DNA from: Brevibacterium sp.
Lineage (GTDB): Bacteria; Actinomycetota; Actinomycetes; Actinomycetales; Brevibacteriaceae
DNA length: 32,314 nt
Assembly: GCA_031179165.1 (NCBI GenBank)
Contig: JAPSIC010000019.1
Location: 1-32,314 of the forward strand
Direction of reading: 5' to 3'
The translations under genes were made by a program, and so were the position numbers. Below the pieces are notes generated by a model. That model was given only the letters and a program-made list of their open reading frames with translations. It did not search any database and was not told the DNA's origin. This document shows, in pieces, positions 1-8,354 of the stretch (positions are counted from its first letter, which is position 1; each line of letters starts with the position of its first letter).

Positions 1-442
1 GGTCTTCACCCAGAGTGAAGCTGAACTCCTCGCTGTCGTCCGCAACCGGACTGAACGGAAGAGCCATCACCACAGCATCTCTGATCGCGGGCTCGAGGTC
101 GAGCTGATCACGGTCGATGACATAGGACTCCTCATCGCCATCGGCCTGCTCATAGACGTACATCTCATTGATGTCGACATCTATAGGCAGCTCGATTTCG
201 TCGAGCGTCCGCACGTCCTCGCCGCGGGCCACAGCCGAGACACTGCCCGACACGTAGATCCCCTCCGACACACTCTCGAACATCAGCTCGAGCGTCAGTG
301 GTGAACCTTCGGCGACCCCGATCACTTCGATCTTCAGATCCGCGGGAGCAGGCAGGGTGGAGTTCACCCTTTCCCATTCACCAGGTCGACCGAGCAATCC
401 CATGGACCTGAGATCGTAAACGAACTCTGATCGCTTCGTCAT
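1..442 (-). CDS. yceD: YceD/DUF177 family protein (3' end cut by window edge)
   Basis: The frame opens with ATG at 440-442 on the minus strand and stays open to the left edge, giving 147 codons of the N-terminal part (begins MTKRSEFVYDLRSMGLLGRPGE). It ends in the window with an acidic stretch (DDSEEFSFTLGED), as is usual before the Cys-containing C-terminus of DUF177 proteins. The family is linked to accumulation of 23S rRNA and 50S assembly, and in most bacteria the gene is directly followed by rpmF (ribosomal protein L32). I therefore expect rpmF just outside the left edge (inference). A strong Shine-Dalgarno, AAGGAGGA, lies about 5 nt before the ATG. The gene has its own promoter-like sequence rather than depending on the MFS gene upstream. 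Confidence 0.82.
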   Translation of the reverse strand, partial: MTKRSEFVYDLRSMGLLGRPGEWERVNSTLPAPADLKIEVIGVAEGSPLTLELMFESVSEGIYVSGSVSAVARGEDVRTLDEIELPIDVDINEMYVYEQADGDEESYVIDRDQLDLEPAIRDAVVMALPFSPVADDSEEFSFTLGED

Positions 443-498
443 GCCCGTCCTCCTTACGTGAGATAGGAAGCTGCTCCAGCGTTCACACGCGACTCACC

Positions 499-528
499 AT
501 TCTAGTCATGAAGCCCGACCATTACCAA
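499..528 (-). promoter_or_regulatory. Putative sigma-70-type promoter of yceD
   Basis: On the minus strand TTGGTA (523-528) is followed after 18 nt by TAGAAT (499-504), a good -35/-10 pair. The predicted start of transcription would be near 492, giving a leader of about 50 nt that contains the strong ribosome binding site of the yceD gene. Confidence 0.5.
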
Positions 529-559
529 CTGCCGCCGGGGTGCCCGAGTGTGCTCCTCG

Positions 560-1747
560 TCACCAGCGCTCGTAGCGGTGGCGCCAGGTCACTCCCCCGG
601 CGAGCACGAGCAGGGCTCCGGAGATCGTGAACACGATGCCGGAGCCCGCGATGAGGGTGAGCAGCGACGCCGCCGAGGGGATCGCGACCTGGCTCAGCCG
701 GTTCCCGGCCAAGCGGATCGAGAGCACCGCGGCCCGGTTCGCGGGATCGGACAGCGTCGAGACCCAGGTCATCGTCAGCGGCTGGGTCAGGCCGAAGCAG
801 AATCCCGCGATCAGGAGCAGGATCGCCAGCGCCCAGGGCGTGATGAGGAACGGGATCGCGATGACGCAGATGCCCGCCAGCACCGAGGCGGTCCACAGCA
901 GGGACAGGTTGTGCCAGCGGCGGGCGAGGACCCCGATGACCATCCGCGAGAGCACGGAGGCCAGGGTGCGCAGCGTCAGCAGCCAGGTCACCGCGGTCAC
1001 CGACAGGCCGTTCTGCTCGCCGATGAGCGGCAGGTAGGCGGTGAGCAGATCGACGGCGGCCAGGGTGGTCATCGAGGCGAGGATCGCCGGCTTCATCCCC
1101 CGCATCGAGAGCAGGGACCAGGGCGTGCGCACACCCTCGGCCGCCTCGGCGCGGGACACGTGCGGGGTCCGCCCGCGCAGCATGACCACGACACAGGCGA
1201 TCAGGGTCAGCGACGAGATCCCGGTCATGAACCACAGCGCCCCCGAGATCTGCGGTGCACCGGCCGTGGCGTCGGCGACGAGACCGGCGATCGGCAGCCC
1301 GATCGTCTGCCCGATCGACACGCCCAGGGTGAGGTGACCGAACTTCGATGTCAGTCGTGAGGCCGGGTAGCTCTGCGGGATGAGCGCCTGGGAGGCGACC
1401 GTGGTCAGCAGCTGCCCCAGACCCAGGCTCATCGTCGCCACCAGCAGCACGCCGAGGTTGCCGGCGACGGCGGCGAGCGCGACCGGGGCGATGGACAGCA
1501 CGGTGCCCGTCCACAGCACCGCCGTGGCGTAACCGCGGTCGACGAGGCGACCGACGAAGAGGGCCGTCAGCAGCGGCACCAGGGAGTAGCACGCGGTCAT
1601 CAGACCGAGCACGAGCCCGGAGCCGCCGAGCTCCAGGGTGCGGTAGGAGATGAGGACGCGGGCCCCGTTGTACGTCGCGTGGGCGAGAACGGTGTGGGCG
1701 AGGAGACCGGCGAACCAGTACCGGGACTGCGGGCGGGCTGCGCTCAT
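560..1747 (-). CDS. MFS transporter, substrate unknown
   Basis: A 395-residue protein with about 12 hydrophobic segments, the normal size of a major facilitator superfamily permease. After the second membrane segment it has LFVGRLVDRGY, a recognisable form of the MFS loop 2-3 signature GxLaDRxGRr, and a matching RMVIGVLARRW in the second half. A polar central loop (about residues 185-215, RGRTPHVSRAEAAEG) separates the two six-helix halves. The gene starts 3 nt after the coaD stop without a clear Shine-Dalgarno, so it is probably translated by coupling to coaD. The sequence does not tell the substrate. Metabolite or drug efflux are both possible. The position between coaD and yceD is not one I recognise as conserved. 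Confidence 0.85.
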   Translation of the reverse strand: MSAARPQSRYWFAGLLAHTVLAHATYNGARVLISYRTLELGGSGLVLGLMTACYSLVPLLTALFVGRLVDRGYATAVLWTGTVLSIAPVALAAVAGNLGVLLVATMSLGLGQLLTTVASQALIPQSYPASRLTSKFGHLTLGVSIGQTIGLPIAGLVADATAGAPQISGALWFMTGISSLTLIACVVVMLRGRTPHVSRAEAAEGVRTPWSLLSMRGMKPAILASMTTLAAVDLLTAYLPLIGEQNGLSVTAVTWLLTLRTLASVLSRMVIGVLARRWHNLSLLWTASVLAGICVIAIPFLITPWALAILLLIAGFCFGLTQPLTMTWVSTLSDPANRAAVLSIRLAGNRLSQVAIPSAASLLTLIAGSGIVFTISGALLVLAGGVTWRHRYERW

Positions 1748-1750
1748 CGA

Positions 1751-2245
1751 CTACGAGGCGCCGGGAGCCCCGAGGGCGTCGAGGACGGCGGCGGGCACGA
1801 GCCCGCGGATGTCCCCGCCGCCGGCGTGGACCTCTTTGATGAGCGAGGACGAGACGTGCTCGAACTCGGGGCTGCCGGGGACGAAGAGGGTCTCCAGTCT
1901 GCTCAGGTGCTTGTTCATCAGCGCCATGGGCAGCTCGTAGGCGAAGTCGGTGCCCGAGCGCAGCCCCTTGACCACGGCCGGAGCCCCCACCCGCGCGCAG
2001 TAGTCGACGAGCAGTCCCCCGGCGACGGTGTCGATGGTGATGTTGTCGCATTCGCGGGTGCGCTCGTCCTCGGCCAGGCTGGCCTCGATCAGCTCCGAGC
2101 GCCGGCTCGGGCTGAAGCGCCCCGATTTGGCGGGATTGTGGACGACGGCCACGACCACCTCGGCGAACAGCCGCGCGCTGCGGGCGATGATGTCGAGATG
2201 ACCCATGGTGATGGGGTCATAGGATCCGGGGCAGACGACCTTCAT
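1751..2245 (-). CDS. coaD: Phosphopantetheine adenylyltransferase
   Basis: 164 residues, the usual CoaD length. It transfers AMP from ATP to 4'-phosphopantetheine, making dephospho-CoA in coenzyme A synthesis (cytoplasm, hexameric enzyme in this family). The nucleotidyltransferase signature GSYDPITMGH is at residues 7-16, VVKGLR is near residues 92-97, and the ISSTxVR-like HVSSSLIKEV lies near the C-terminus. A longer open frame runs upstream to 2380, but the conserved N-terminus MKVVCPGSYDP fixes the start at 2245. No Shine-Dalgarno is present. Instead TACGAT lies exactly 6 nt before the ATG, suggesting a leaderless transcript. The MFS gene follows 3 nt after the stop. Confidence 0.95.
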   Translation of the reverse strand: MKVVCPGSYDPITMGHLDIIARSARLFAEVVVAVVHNPAKSGRFSPSRRSELIEASLAEDERTRECDNITIDTVAGGLLVDYCARVGAPAVVKGLRSGTDFAYELPMALMNKHLSRLETLFVPGSPEFEHVSSSLIKEVHAGGGDIRGLVPAAVLDALGAPGAS

Positions 2246-2251
2246 GGCTTC

Positions 2252-2257
2252 ATCGTA
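2252..2257 (-). promoter_or_regulatory. -10 element of coaD, leaderless architecture
   Basis: On the minus strand TACGAT is followed by six bases (GAAGCC) and the coaD ATG. With the usual distance of 6-7 nt from -10 to the start of transcription, the mRNA would begin at the start codon. No Shine-Dalgarno is present. Confidence 0.5.
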
Positions 2258-2287
2258 TCCCGCGGCTGGAACCACCGACCGTCGCCG

Positions 2288-2309
2288 GACACGATTGGAT
2301 AACGATGTC
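2288..2309. promoter_or_regulatory. Candidate operator between coaD and ehuB
   Basis: The coaD-ehuB spacer (2246-2395) contains GACACG (2288-2293) facing CGATGTC (2303-2309), an inverted repeat with one bulged base. The same stretch holds a direct repeat of ACGAT at 2291-2295 and 2302-2306, spaced 11 bp, about one helical turn. This is a plausible regulator site for the ehu operon, but short enough to be chance. Confidence 0.2.
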
Positions 2310-2395
2310 GGACAATGCGGCTTGCAACGGCCAAGACCTCCAATGATGGATGAGAGGCACGTCACTGTGCCGATGCCCAACCGAAAGGGAAAGCA

Positions 2396-3277
2396 ATGAA
2401 TGCCATGAAGAGGCTCGCCGCGGGGACCTCGGTCCTCGCCCTGACACTCGCACTGGGTGCCTGCGGCGGCAGCGACTCCGAACAGAGCACGCTCCAGAAG
2501 GCCATCGACGAAGGCAGCATCACGGTCGGCTTCGCGGGTGAGGCACCGTACAGCTTCGAACAGGACGGGGAGCTCACCGGAGCCTCGGTGGCATTGGCGA
2601 AGGAGATCTTCAGCCGCCTCGGCGTCGATGAGGTCGACGGGGTCAACACGGAGTTCGGCTCGCTCATCCCCGGTCTCAACGCCGAGCGCTTCGACGTCAT
2701 CTCCGCCGGCATGTCGATCCTGCCCGAACGGTGCGAGCAGGCGTCCTTCGGCAACCCGGAGTTCATGTACACCACCGCCCTGATGACGAAGAAGGACAAC
2801 CCCGAGGGAGTGAAGAACCTCGACGACGTCAAGAAGAAGGGCCTCAAACTCGCCACCATGACCGGGGCCATCGAGTCGGACTACGCCAAGTCCCTGGGCA
2901 TCGAGGCCATGCAGGTCGGCACCCCGCAGGACGGCATGGACGCCGTCACCTCGGGCCGCGCCGACGCCTTCGCCCTGACCGGCATCTCACTCAACTGGAT
3001 GGCGAAGAACAACCCGGACGCCGAGGTCTCCGTGACGGAGTCCTTCGTCCAGGAGATCGACGGAGTGCCGCAGGTGGGTGCCGGTGCCACCGTCTTCCGC
3101 ACGGACGACGCCGAGCTCAAGGACGCCTGGAACGCCGAGCTCGACAAGATCGTGTCCAGCGAGGAGGACTACCTGGGCGTCGTCGGTGACTTCGGCTTCA
3201 CCGCGGAGGAGCGCCCCGACGGGTCCATCACCACCGAGCAGCTGTGTGCAGGCGACCTGCCCGGAGCGCAGTCATAG
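2396..3277 (+). CDS. ehuB: Ectoine/hydroxyectoine-type ABC transporter substrate-binding lipoprotein
   Basis: A 293-residue family 3 solute-binding protein. The signal peptide ends in a lipobox LGAC with Cys23, so the mature protein is a membrane-anchored lipoprotein. Segments GFAGEAPYSF (45-54), LTGASVALAKEIF (60-72), TEFGSLIPGL (85-94), and SAGMSILPERC (103-113) match the EhuB family of compatible-solute binding proteins. Arg112 sits where this fold binds the ligand's carboxylate. The ATG at 2396 has GAAAGGGA 6 nt upstream. An alternative ATG at 2405 would shorten the signal peptide by three residues. The next three genes encode the matching permeases and ATPase. No ectoine degradation genes are nearby, so import for osmoprotection is likelier than use as food. 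A polar amino acid ligand cannot be excluded. Confidence 0.8.
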   Translation: MNAMKRLAAGTSVLALTLALGACGGSDSEQSTLQKAIDEGSITVGFAGEAPYSFEQDGELTGASVALAKEIFSRLGVDEVDGVNTEFGSLIPGLNAERFDVISAGMSILPERCEQASFGNPEFMYTTALMTKKDNPEGVKNLDDVKKKGLKLATMTGAIESDYAKSLGIEAMQVGTPQDGMDAVTSGRADAFALTGISLNWMAKNNPDAEVSVTESFVQEIDGVPQVGAGATVFRTDDAELKDAWNAELDKIVSSEEDYLGVVGDFGFTAEERPDGSITTEQLCAGDLPGAQS

Positions 3278-3303
3278 TCCGCCCGCGCTGAGCGCACGAG
3301 ATC

Positions 3304-4074
3304 ATGACTGACAACTTCACATCGCTCCTGGATTTCCTCCCCCAGATCGGGGAGGGAATCCAGGTCACGCTCATTCTCACTCTCGCGGGTGCGCTCGGGG
3401 CGATGATCATCGCCCTCGTCCTCGGGCTGTCGATGACATCGACGCACGCGTGGCTGCGCATCCCGGCCCGGATCATCGTCGAGTTCTTCCGCGGCACCTC
3501 CCTGCTCGTGCAGCTGTTCTGGCTCTTCTACGTGCTGCCGCTGCTCGGGGTGGAGCTCGATCCGATGTCGTGCGGCATCGGCGCCCTGGCGCTCAACTAC
3601 GGCGCCTACTCCGCCGAGGTGGTCCGATCCTCCATCCTCACCGTCGCCCGGGGGCAGTGGGAGGCCGCGATCGCGCTCAGCCTCTCGCCGGCCCGGCGGA
3701 TGGTGCGCATCATCTTCCCGCAGGCCTGGGCGCTGATGATCCCGTCCCTGGCCACTCTGCTCATCCAGCTCCTCAAGGGAACGGCGGTCGTCTCATTCAT
3801 CACCCTCCAGGACCTCACCGACAAGATCAATCAGCTGCGCATGTCGACCAACGACACGTTCTTCTCATTCACGGTCGGTCTGATCATCTACTTCGTCATC
3901 GCGTGGATCCTGCAGGAGCTGATGAACCTCCTCGAACGCCGGGCCACCGCCCGGCTGGGACGCAAACGGCCGAACTCGCGGACCGAGCGGCGGCTCGCCC
4001 GCAGGCTGGCCCGTGGTGAGGGCGGTCGTCACGATGCCGACGACACCGCGGCCGGCAAGGGGGTGAGGCCATGA
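3304..4074 (+). CDS. ehuC: Ectoine/hydroxyectoine-type ABC transporter permease 1
   Basis: A 256-residue inner-membrane permease of the HisM/GlnP type. The first hydrophobic segment follows a short N-terminus (GEGIQVTLILTLAGALGAMI). The EAA loop that contacts the ATPase reads GQWEAAIALSLSP near residues 117-129, with Ser instead of the usual Gly after the EAA core, then a conserved IIFPQA. The C-terminal tail is rich in Arg and charged residues (about 212-256) and is longer than usual. The stop overlaps the next start as ATGA, so translation of ehuC and ehuD is probably coupled. The start at 3304 lies 26 nt after ehuB and has only a weak ribosome binding site. Confidence 0.82.
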   Translation: MTDNFTSLLDFLPQIGEGIQVTLILTLAGALGAMIIALVLGLSMTSTHAWLRIPARIIVEFFRGTSLLVQLFWLFYVLPLLGVELDPMSCGIGALALNYGAYSAEVVRSSILTVARGQWEAAIALSLSPARRMVRIIFPQAWALMIPSLATLLIQLLKGTAVVSFITLQDLTDKINQLRMSTNDTFFSFTVGLIIYFVIAWILQELMNLLERRATARLGRKRPNSRTERRLARRLARGEGGRHDADDTAAGKGVRP

Positions 4075-4716
4075 TCTGGAACTGGGAATTCGCGGCCGAG
4101 GCGCTGCCGCTGCTGCTGCGCGGCTTCGGCAACACCCTCATCGCCACGATCGTCGGCACCATCATCGCCGCGATCCTCGGCCTGTTCATCGCCGTGGCCA
4201 TTCGCGGACTGCCGCGGTGGATCAACTGGGTCGTGCGGCTGCTGCAGGCCTTCATCCGCAACACCCCGCTGGTCGTCCAGCTGCTGTTCATCTACTACCT
4301 GTTCGCGGGCATCCCCGGGCTCGTCGACGTCCCGGCGCTGGTCATCGGGATCATCGTCATCGGCGTCCACTACGCGACCTACATGTCGGAGAGCTACCGG
4401 GCCGGGATCGACGCGGTCCCGCCCGGCCAGCGGGAGGCCGCGATCGCCCTGTCCCTGCCTCCCGTGCGGACGTTCACCGCCGTCATCCTGCCGCAGGCGC
4501 TGCGGGCGACCATCCCGTCGCTGGGCAACTACGCGGTGGCGATGTTCAAGGACACCCCGTTCCTGTTCGCGATCTCCGTCGTCGAGCTCGTCACCACCGC
4601 GCAGCAGTTCGGGGCGGCGAAGTTCGCCTACACGGAGGCCTTCACCCTGGCCGGCCTGATCTTCCTGGCCGCCAGCTACCCGACATCCCTGCTCATCCAG
4701 AGATTGGAGCGGCGCC

Positions 4717-4730
<14 letters not shown>
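4071..4730 (+). CDS. ehuD: Ectoine/hydroxyectoine-type ABC transporter permease 2
   Basis: 219 residues, the second HisM/GlnP-type permease. It begins MIWNWEFAAEALPLLLRGFGNT, typical of EhuD and related polar amino acid permeases, and carries AFIRNTPLVVQL near residues 60-71. The EAA loop reads GQREAAIALSLPP near residues 119-131, followed by VILPQALRATIPSLGN. It overlaps ehuC by 4 nt and the predicted ehuA start by 14 nt. The permease heterodimer EhuC-EhuD forms the channel served by EhuB outside and EhuA inside. Confidence 0.82.
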
Positions 4731-5568
<838 letters not shown>

Positions 5569-5575
5569 ACGGACG

Positions 5576-6181
5576 TCAGGCGGGCGCCTCGTCGAGCTGG
5601 ATGAAGTGGAGTGCCGTCTCGCCGAAGGTCTTCGAGCGGAAGACCTCGAGCCCAGCCGGCATGGTCGGCTCAGCGGAGCGGGCGGACCGTTCGACGACGA
5701 CGATGGATTCCGGGTCGAGGAGGCCGGCGAGCTGGGCGAGGATCTGCGTCACCGCGTCCTCGCCCAGCGGATAGGGCGGATCCATGAACACGAGGTCGAA
5801 GACCCGGTCGGGATCCCCGGACACCGACCCGGCCGGCTGCCCGGCTCGCCCGCGCAGACCGACGAGGAACGTGATGACGTCGACGGTGTGGATGCGCACC
5901 GAATGCTTCACGCCCATCTTGCGGGCGTTGGCCTCGATCGCTCTCGCCGAGGCCGCCGCCGAGTCGACGAAGTCGGCCTCGGCGGCCCCCCGCGACAGCG
6001 CCTCGAGCCCAAGTCCGCCGGAGCCGGCGAAGAGATCGAGCACGTTCGCGGCCCGGACGACGCCGTAGCCCTCGAGCATCGAGAACAGTGACTCCTTGAC
6101 CCGGTCGGAGGTCGGCCGGGTGTTCGACCCGCCCGGGGTGACCAGCCGGCATCCTTTGTGCGCTCCCGCGATGATCCTCAT
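5576..6181 (-). CDS. rsmD: 16S rRNA (guanine(966)-N2)-methyltransferase RsmD
   Basis: 201 residues, a SAM-dependent methyltransferase that modifies G966 of 16S rRNA. Typical N-terminus MRIIAGAHKGCRL, the RPTSDRVKESLFS block (22-34), SAM-binding DLFAGSGGLGLE (49-60), and the catalytic DPPY at 134-137. A short insertion (about 108-128, GRAGQPAGSVSGDPDR) before DPPY is longer than usual. It starts 7 nt after the recG stop and is the last gene of the thiL-DAK2-recG-rsmD unit. In many actinobacteria coaD follows directly, but here the ehu operon lies between them. Confidence 0.94.
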   Translation of the reverse strand: MRIIAGAHKGCRLVTPGGSNTRPTSDRVKESLFSMLEGYGVVRAANVLDLFAGSGGLGLEALSRGAAEADFVDSAAASARAIEANARKMGVKHSVRIHTVDVITFLVGLRGRAGQPAGSVSGDPDRVFDLVFMDPPYPLGEDAVTQILAQLAGLLDPESIVVVERSARSAEPTMPAGLEVFRSKTFGETALHFIQLDEAPA

Positions 6182-6188
6182 GGGCTCC

Positions 6189-8354
6189 TCAGCTCGCCTC
6201 GATGAAATGGGCCGCCTCGGCGGGCAGGACCCGCCTGATCAGCCTCCGCAGCGCCGGCAGCGACGACAGGTCGGGATCGAATTCGACGATCCTCTCCGCG
6301 AACGACCGCGCGTGCTCGATGACGGCGGCATCGCGCAGCACCGACAGGTGGCGCAGCGATGATCCTCCCCATTGGGAGGAACCCAGGACATCGCCCTCTC
6401 CCCTGCTGTCGAGATCGTATTCGGCCAGGGCGAACCCGTCGAGAGTCCCGGCCACCGCCTGGATCCGTGCGAACCCCGGTTCGGCCTCGGGTCGGTTGGA
6501 GAGCAGGAAGCAGGTCGCGGCACGTCCGTCGCGTCCGACCCGGCCCCGCAGCTGATGGAGTTGGGCGACTCCGAAGCGGTCGGCTTCGTGGATGATCATC
6601 ATCGTCGCCCGGGGCACGTCGATTCCCACCTCGATGACGGTCGTCGCAACCAGCACGTCGAGCTCTCCGGTGAGGAAGTCGTTCATCACCCGGTCCTTGT
6701 CCGCCATCGGCATCCGGCCGTGCATGAGCCCGATCGACAGCCCCGCCAGTTCGGGGGCGCGGGTCATCCTGTCCCGGATCTCCTCCACCCCGATGAACTC
6801 CTCGACCCGGCCTGTCTCCGGGTCCTCGAGCTCGGTGTTCTCGATCCGCGGCGCCACCACGAAACCGCCCTCACCTCGGCGGACAGTGTCGGCGAGGAGC
6901 TGATGGATGCGGGAGAGCCAGGCCGGGTGGTCGGCCAGGGACACCGCGTGGGTGGTGATGTCCTTCGGTCCGGCCGGCATCTCGTCGAGGGTGCTGATGT
7001 CGAGGTCGGCGAACACGGTCATCGCCACGGTGCGCGGGATCGGCGTCGCGGACATCACCAGGGTGTGGGGAACGGTCAGCCCCGCCTTCGACCGGAGTGC
7101 CTCGCGCTGCTCGACCCCGAAGCGGTGCTGCTCGTCGACGACGATGAGGCCGAGTTCGGCGAACATCGTCGTCTCCGACATCAGGGCGTGGGTGCCGACG
7201 ACGATGTCGATCTGACCGGCGGCGAGGTCGAGGGCCAGCTGTCGGCGTTCCCGGGCCGGCATCGATCCCGTCAGCAGCGCCACCCGCACCTGATCCTCGT
7301 CGGCGAGCAGCGGGCTCAGCGCCATCTGCTCGCCGAGGAGCTTCTCGATCGAGCGGAAATGCTGGGTCGCGAGCACCTCGGTGGGGGCGAGCATCGCGGC
7401 CTGGGCCCCGGAGTCGACGGCGGTGAGCATCGCCCGCAGTGCGACCACGGTCTTGCCCGATCCGACGTCGCCGTGGAGGAGCCGGTGCATCGCCGTGCTC
7501 CGGGCGAGGTCGCCGGCGATCTCCGTTCCGACCCTGACCTGGGAGGCGGTGAGCTCGAACGGCAGGTTCGCCTCGAAGCGCCTGCTCCGCGCGCCGACGT
7601 CGAGCAGAGGGGTGGCCGAGAGCTGCTCGTAGTCGGCCTTGCGGGAGACGAGTTCGGTCTGCAGGGCGAGCGCCTCCTCCCATTTCCAGCGCCGCCGGGC
7701 CCGCTCCATGTCCGCCATCGATTTCGGTCGGTGCATGTCGTTCAGGGCCGTGCGCAGGTCGGGGAGGTCGAGCTGCTCACGCATGCCTGTGGGCAGCGGG
7801 TCCTCGAACTCCTCGGGTCCGGCCACGTCGAGGAGGACCTTGATCGCCTTCCACAGCCGTGACTGGGCGATCCCCTGGATCCGCGAGTAGACGGGGAAGG
7901 GTGAGCTGAGGTCCTCCGGGGTCCAGGTCTCGTCGTGTTCATCGCGGTTGAGCCAGACGGGAGACTTCAGGGTCAGCTGGCCGCGGAACTCCTCGACGGT
8001 GCCGGCGAAGACGACGACGAGTCCCGGCGTCAGCTGCTGCTGCAGCCACTGCTGGTTGAAGAACGCGATCTTCATCGTCTGGGCACCGTCGTTGATGAGC
8101 ACCGTGGTCAGGCTCGGCGGCCTCCTGCTCTTCTGCCCGGTCCTGCGCTCGAGCAGGCGGGTGTCCACGGAGAGCACCTCGGCCTGGACGATCGCGGTCT
8201 CACCGATCGGCAGTCCCCCGAAGGGGGTCTTCTCCCCCGGGACGAGGAATCGCCTGGGGAAGAAGTGGAAGAGGTCGGCGACGGAGTCGATTCCCCGCTT
8301 GCGCAGGAAACCGAGGTCGCGTCGGGTGAAGTAGTCGTCGAGGCGCGCGCTCAT
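6189..8354 (-). CDS. recG: ATP-dependent DNA helicase RecG
   Basis: 721 residues. RecG reverses stalled replication forks and moves branched DNA intermediates. The N-terminal wedge/OB region (about 1-230) is followed by a superfamily 2 helicase core with motif I GDVGSGKT (295-302), motif II DEQH (407-410, followed by RFG as is typical of RecG), motif III MSATPIPRT, and motif VI QLRGRVGR. The C-terminal EYDLDSRGEGDVLGSSQWG block is also characteristic (canonically Q-W/SG). Its start overlaps the stop of the DAK2 gene by 4 nt, which supports both calls. Confidence 0.96.
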   Translation of the reverse strand: MSARLDDYFTRRDLGFLRKRGIDSVADLFHFFPRRFLVPGEKTPFGGLPIGETAIVQAEVLSVDTRLLERRTGQKSRRPPSLTTVLINDGAQTMKIAFFNQQWLQQQLTPGLVVVFAGTVEEFRGQLTLKSPVWLNRDEHDETWTPEDLSSPFPVYSRIQGIAQSRLWKAIKVLLDVAGPEEFEDPLPTGMREQLDLPDLRTALNDMHRPKSMADMERARRRWKWEEALALQTELVSRKADYEQLSATPLLDVGARSRRFEANLPFELTASQVRVGTEIAGDLARSTAMHRLLHGDVGSGKTVVALRAMLTAVDSGAQAAMLAPTEVLATQHFRSIEKLLGEQMALSPLLADEDQVRVALLTGSMPARERRQLALDLAAGQIDIVVGTHALMSETTMFAELGLIVVDEQHRFGVEQREALRSKAGLTVPHTLVMSATPIPRTVAMTVFADLDISTLDEMPAGPKDITTHAVSLADHPAWLSRIHQLLADTVRRGEGGFVVAPRIENTELEDPETGRVEEFIGVEEIRDRMTRAPELAGLSIGLMHGRMPMADKDRVMNDFLTGELDVLVATTVIEVGIDVPRATMMIIHEADRFGVAQLHQLRGRVGRDGRAATCFLLSNRPEAEPGFARIQAVAGTLDGFALAEYDLDSRGEGDVLGSSQWGGSSLRHLSVLRDAAVIEHARSFAERIVEFDPDLSSLPALRRLIRRVLPAEAAHFIEAS

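Noticed and set aside
6372..7862. 496-codon plus-strand open frame opposite recG
   Set aside because: Composition is His/Gly/Arg/Glu-rich with no family resemblance. recG on the other strand has all helicase motifs.
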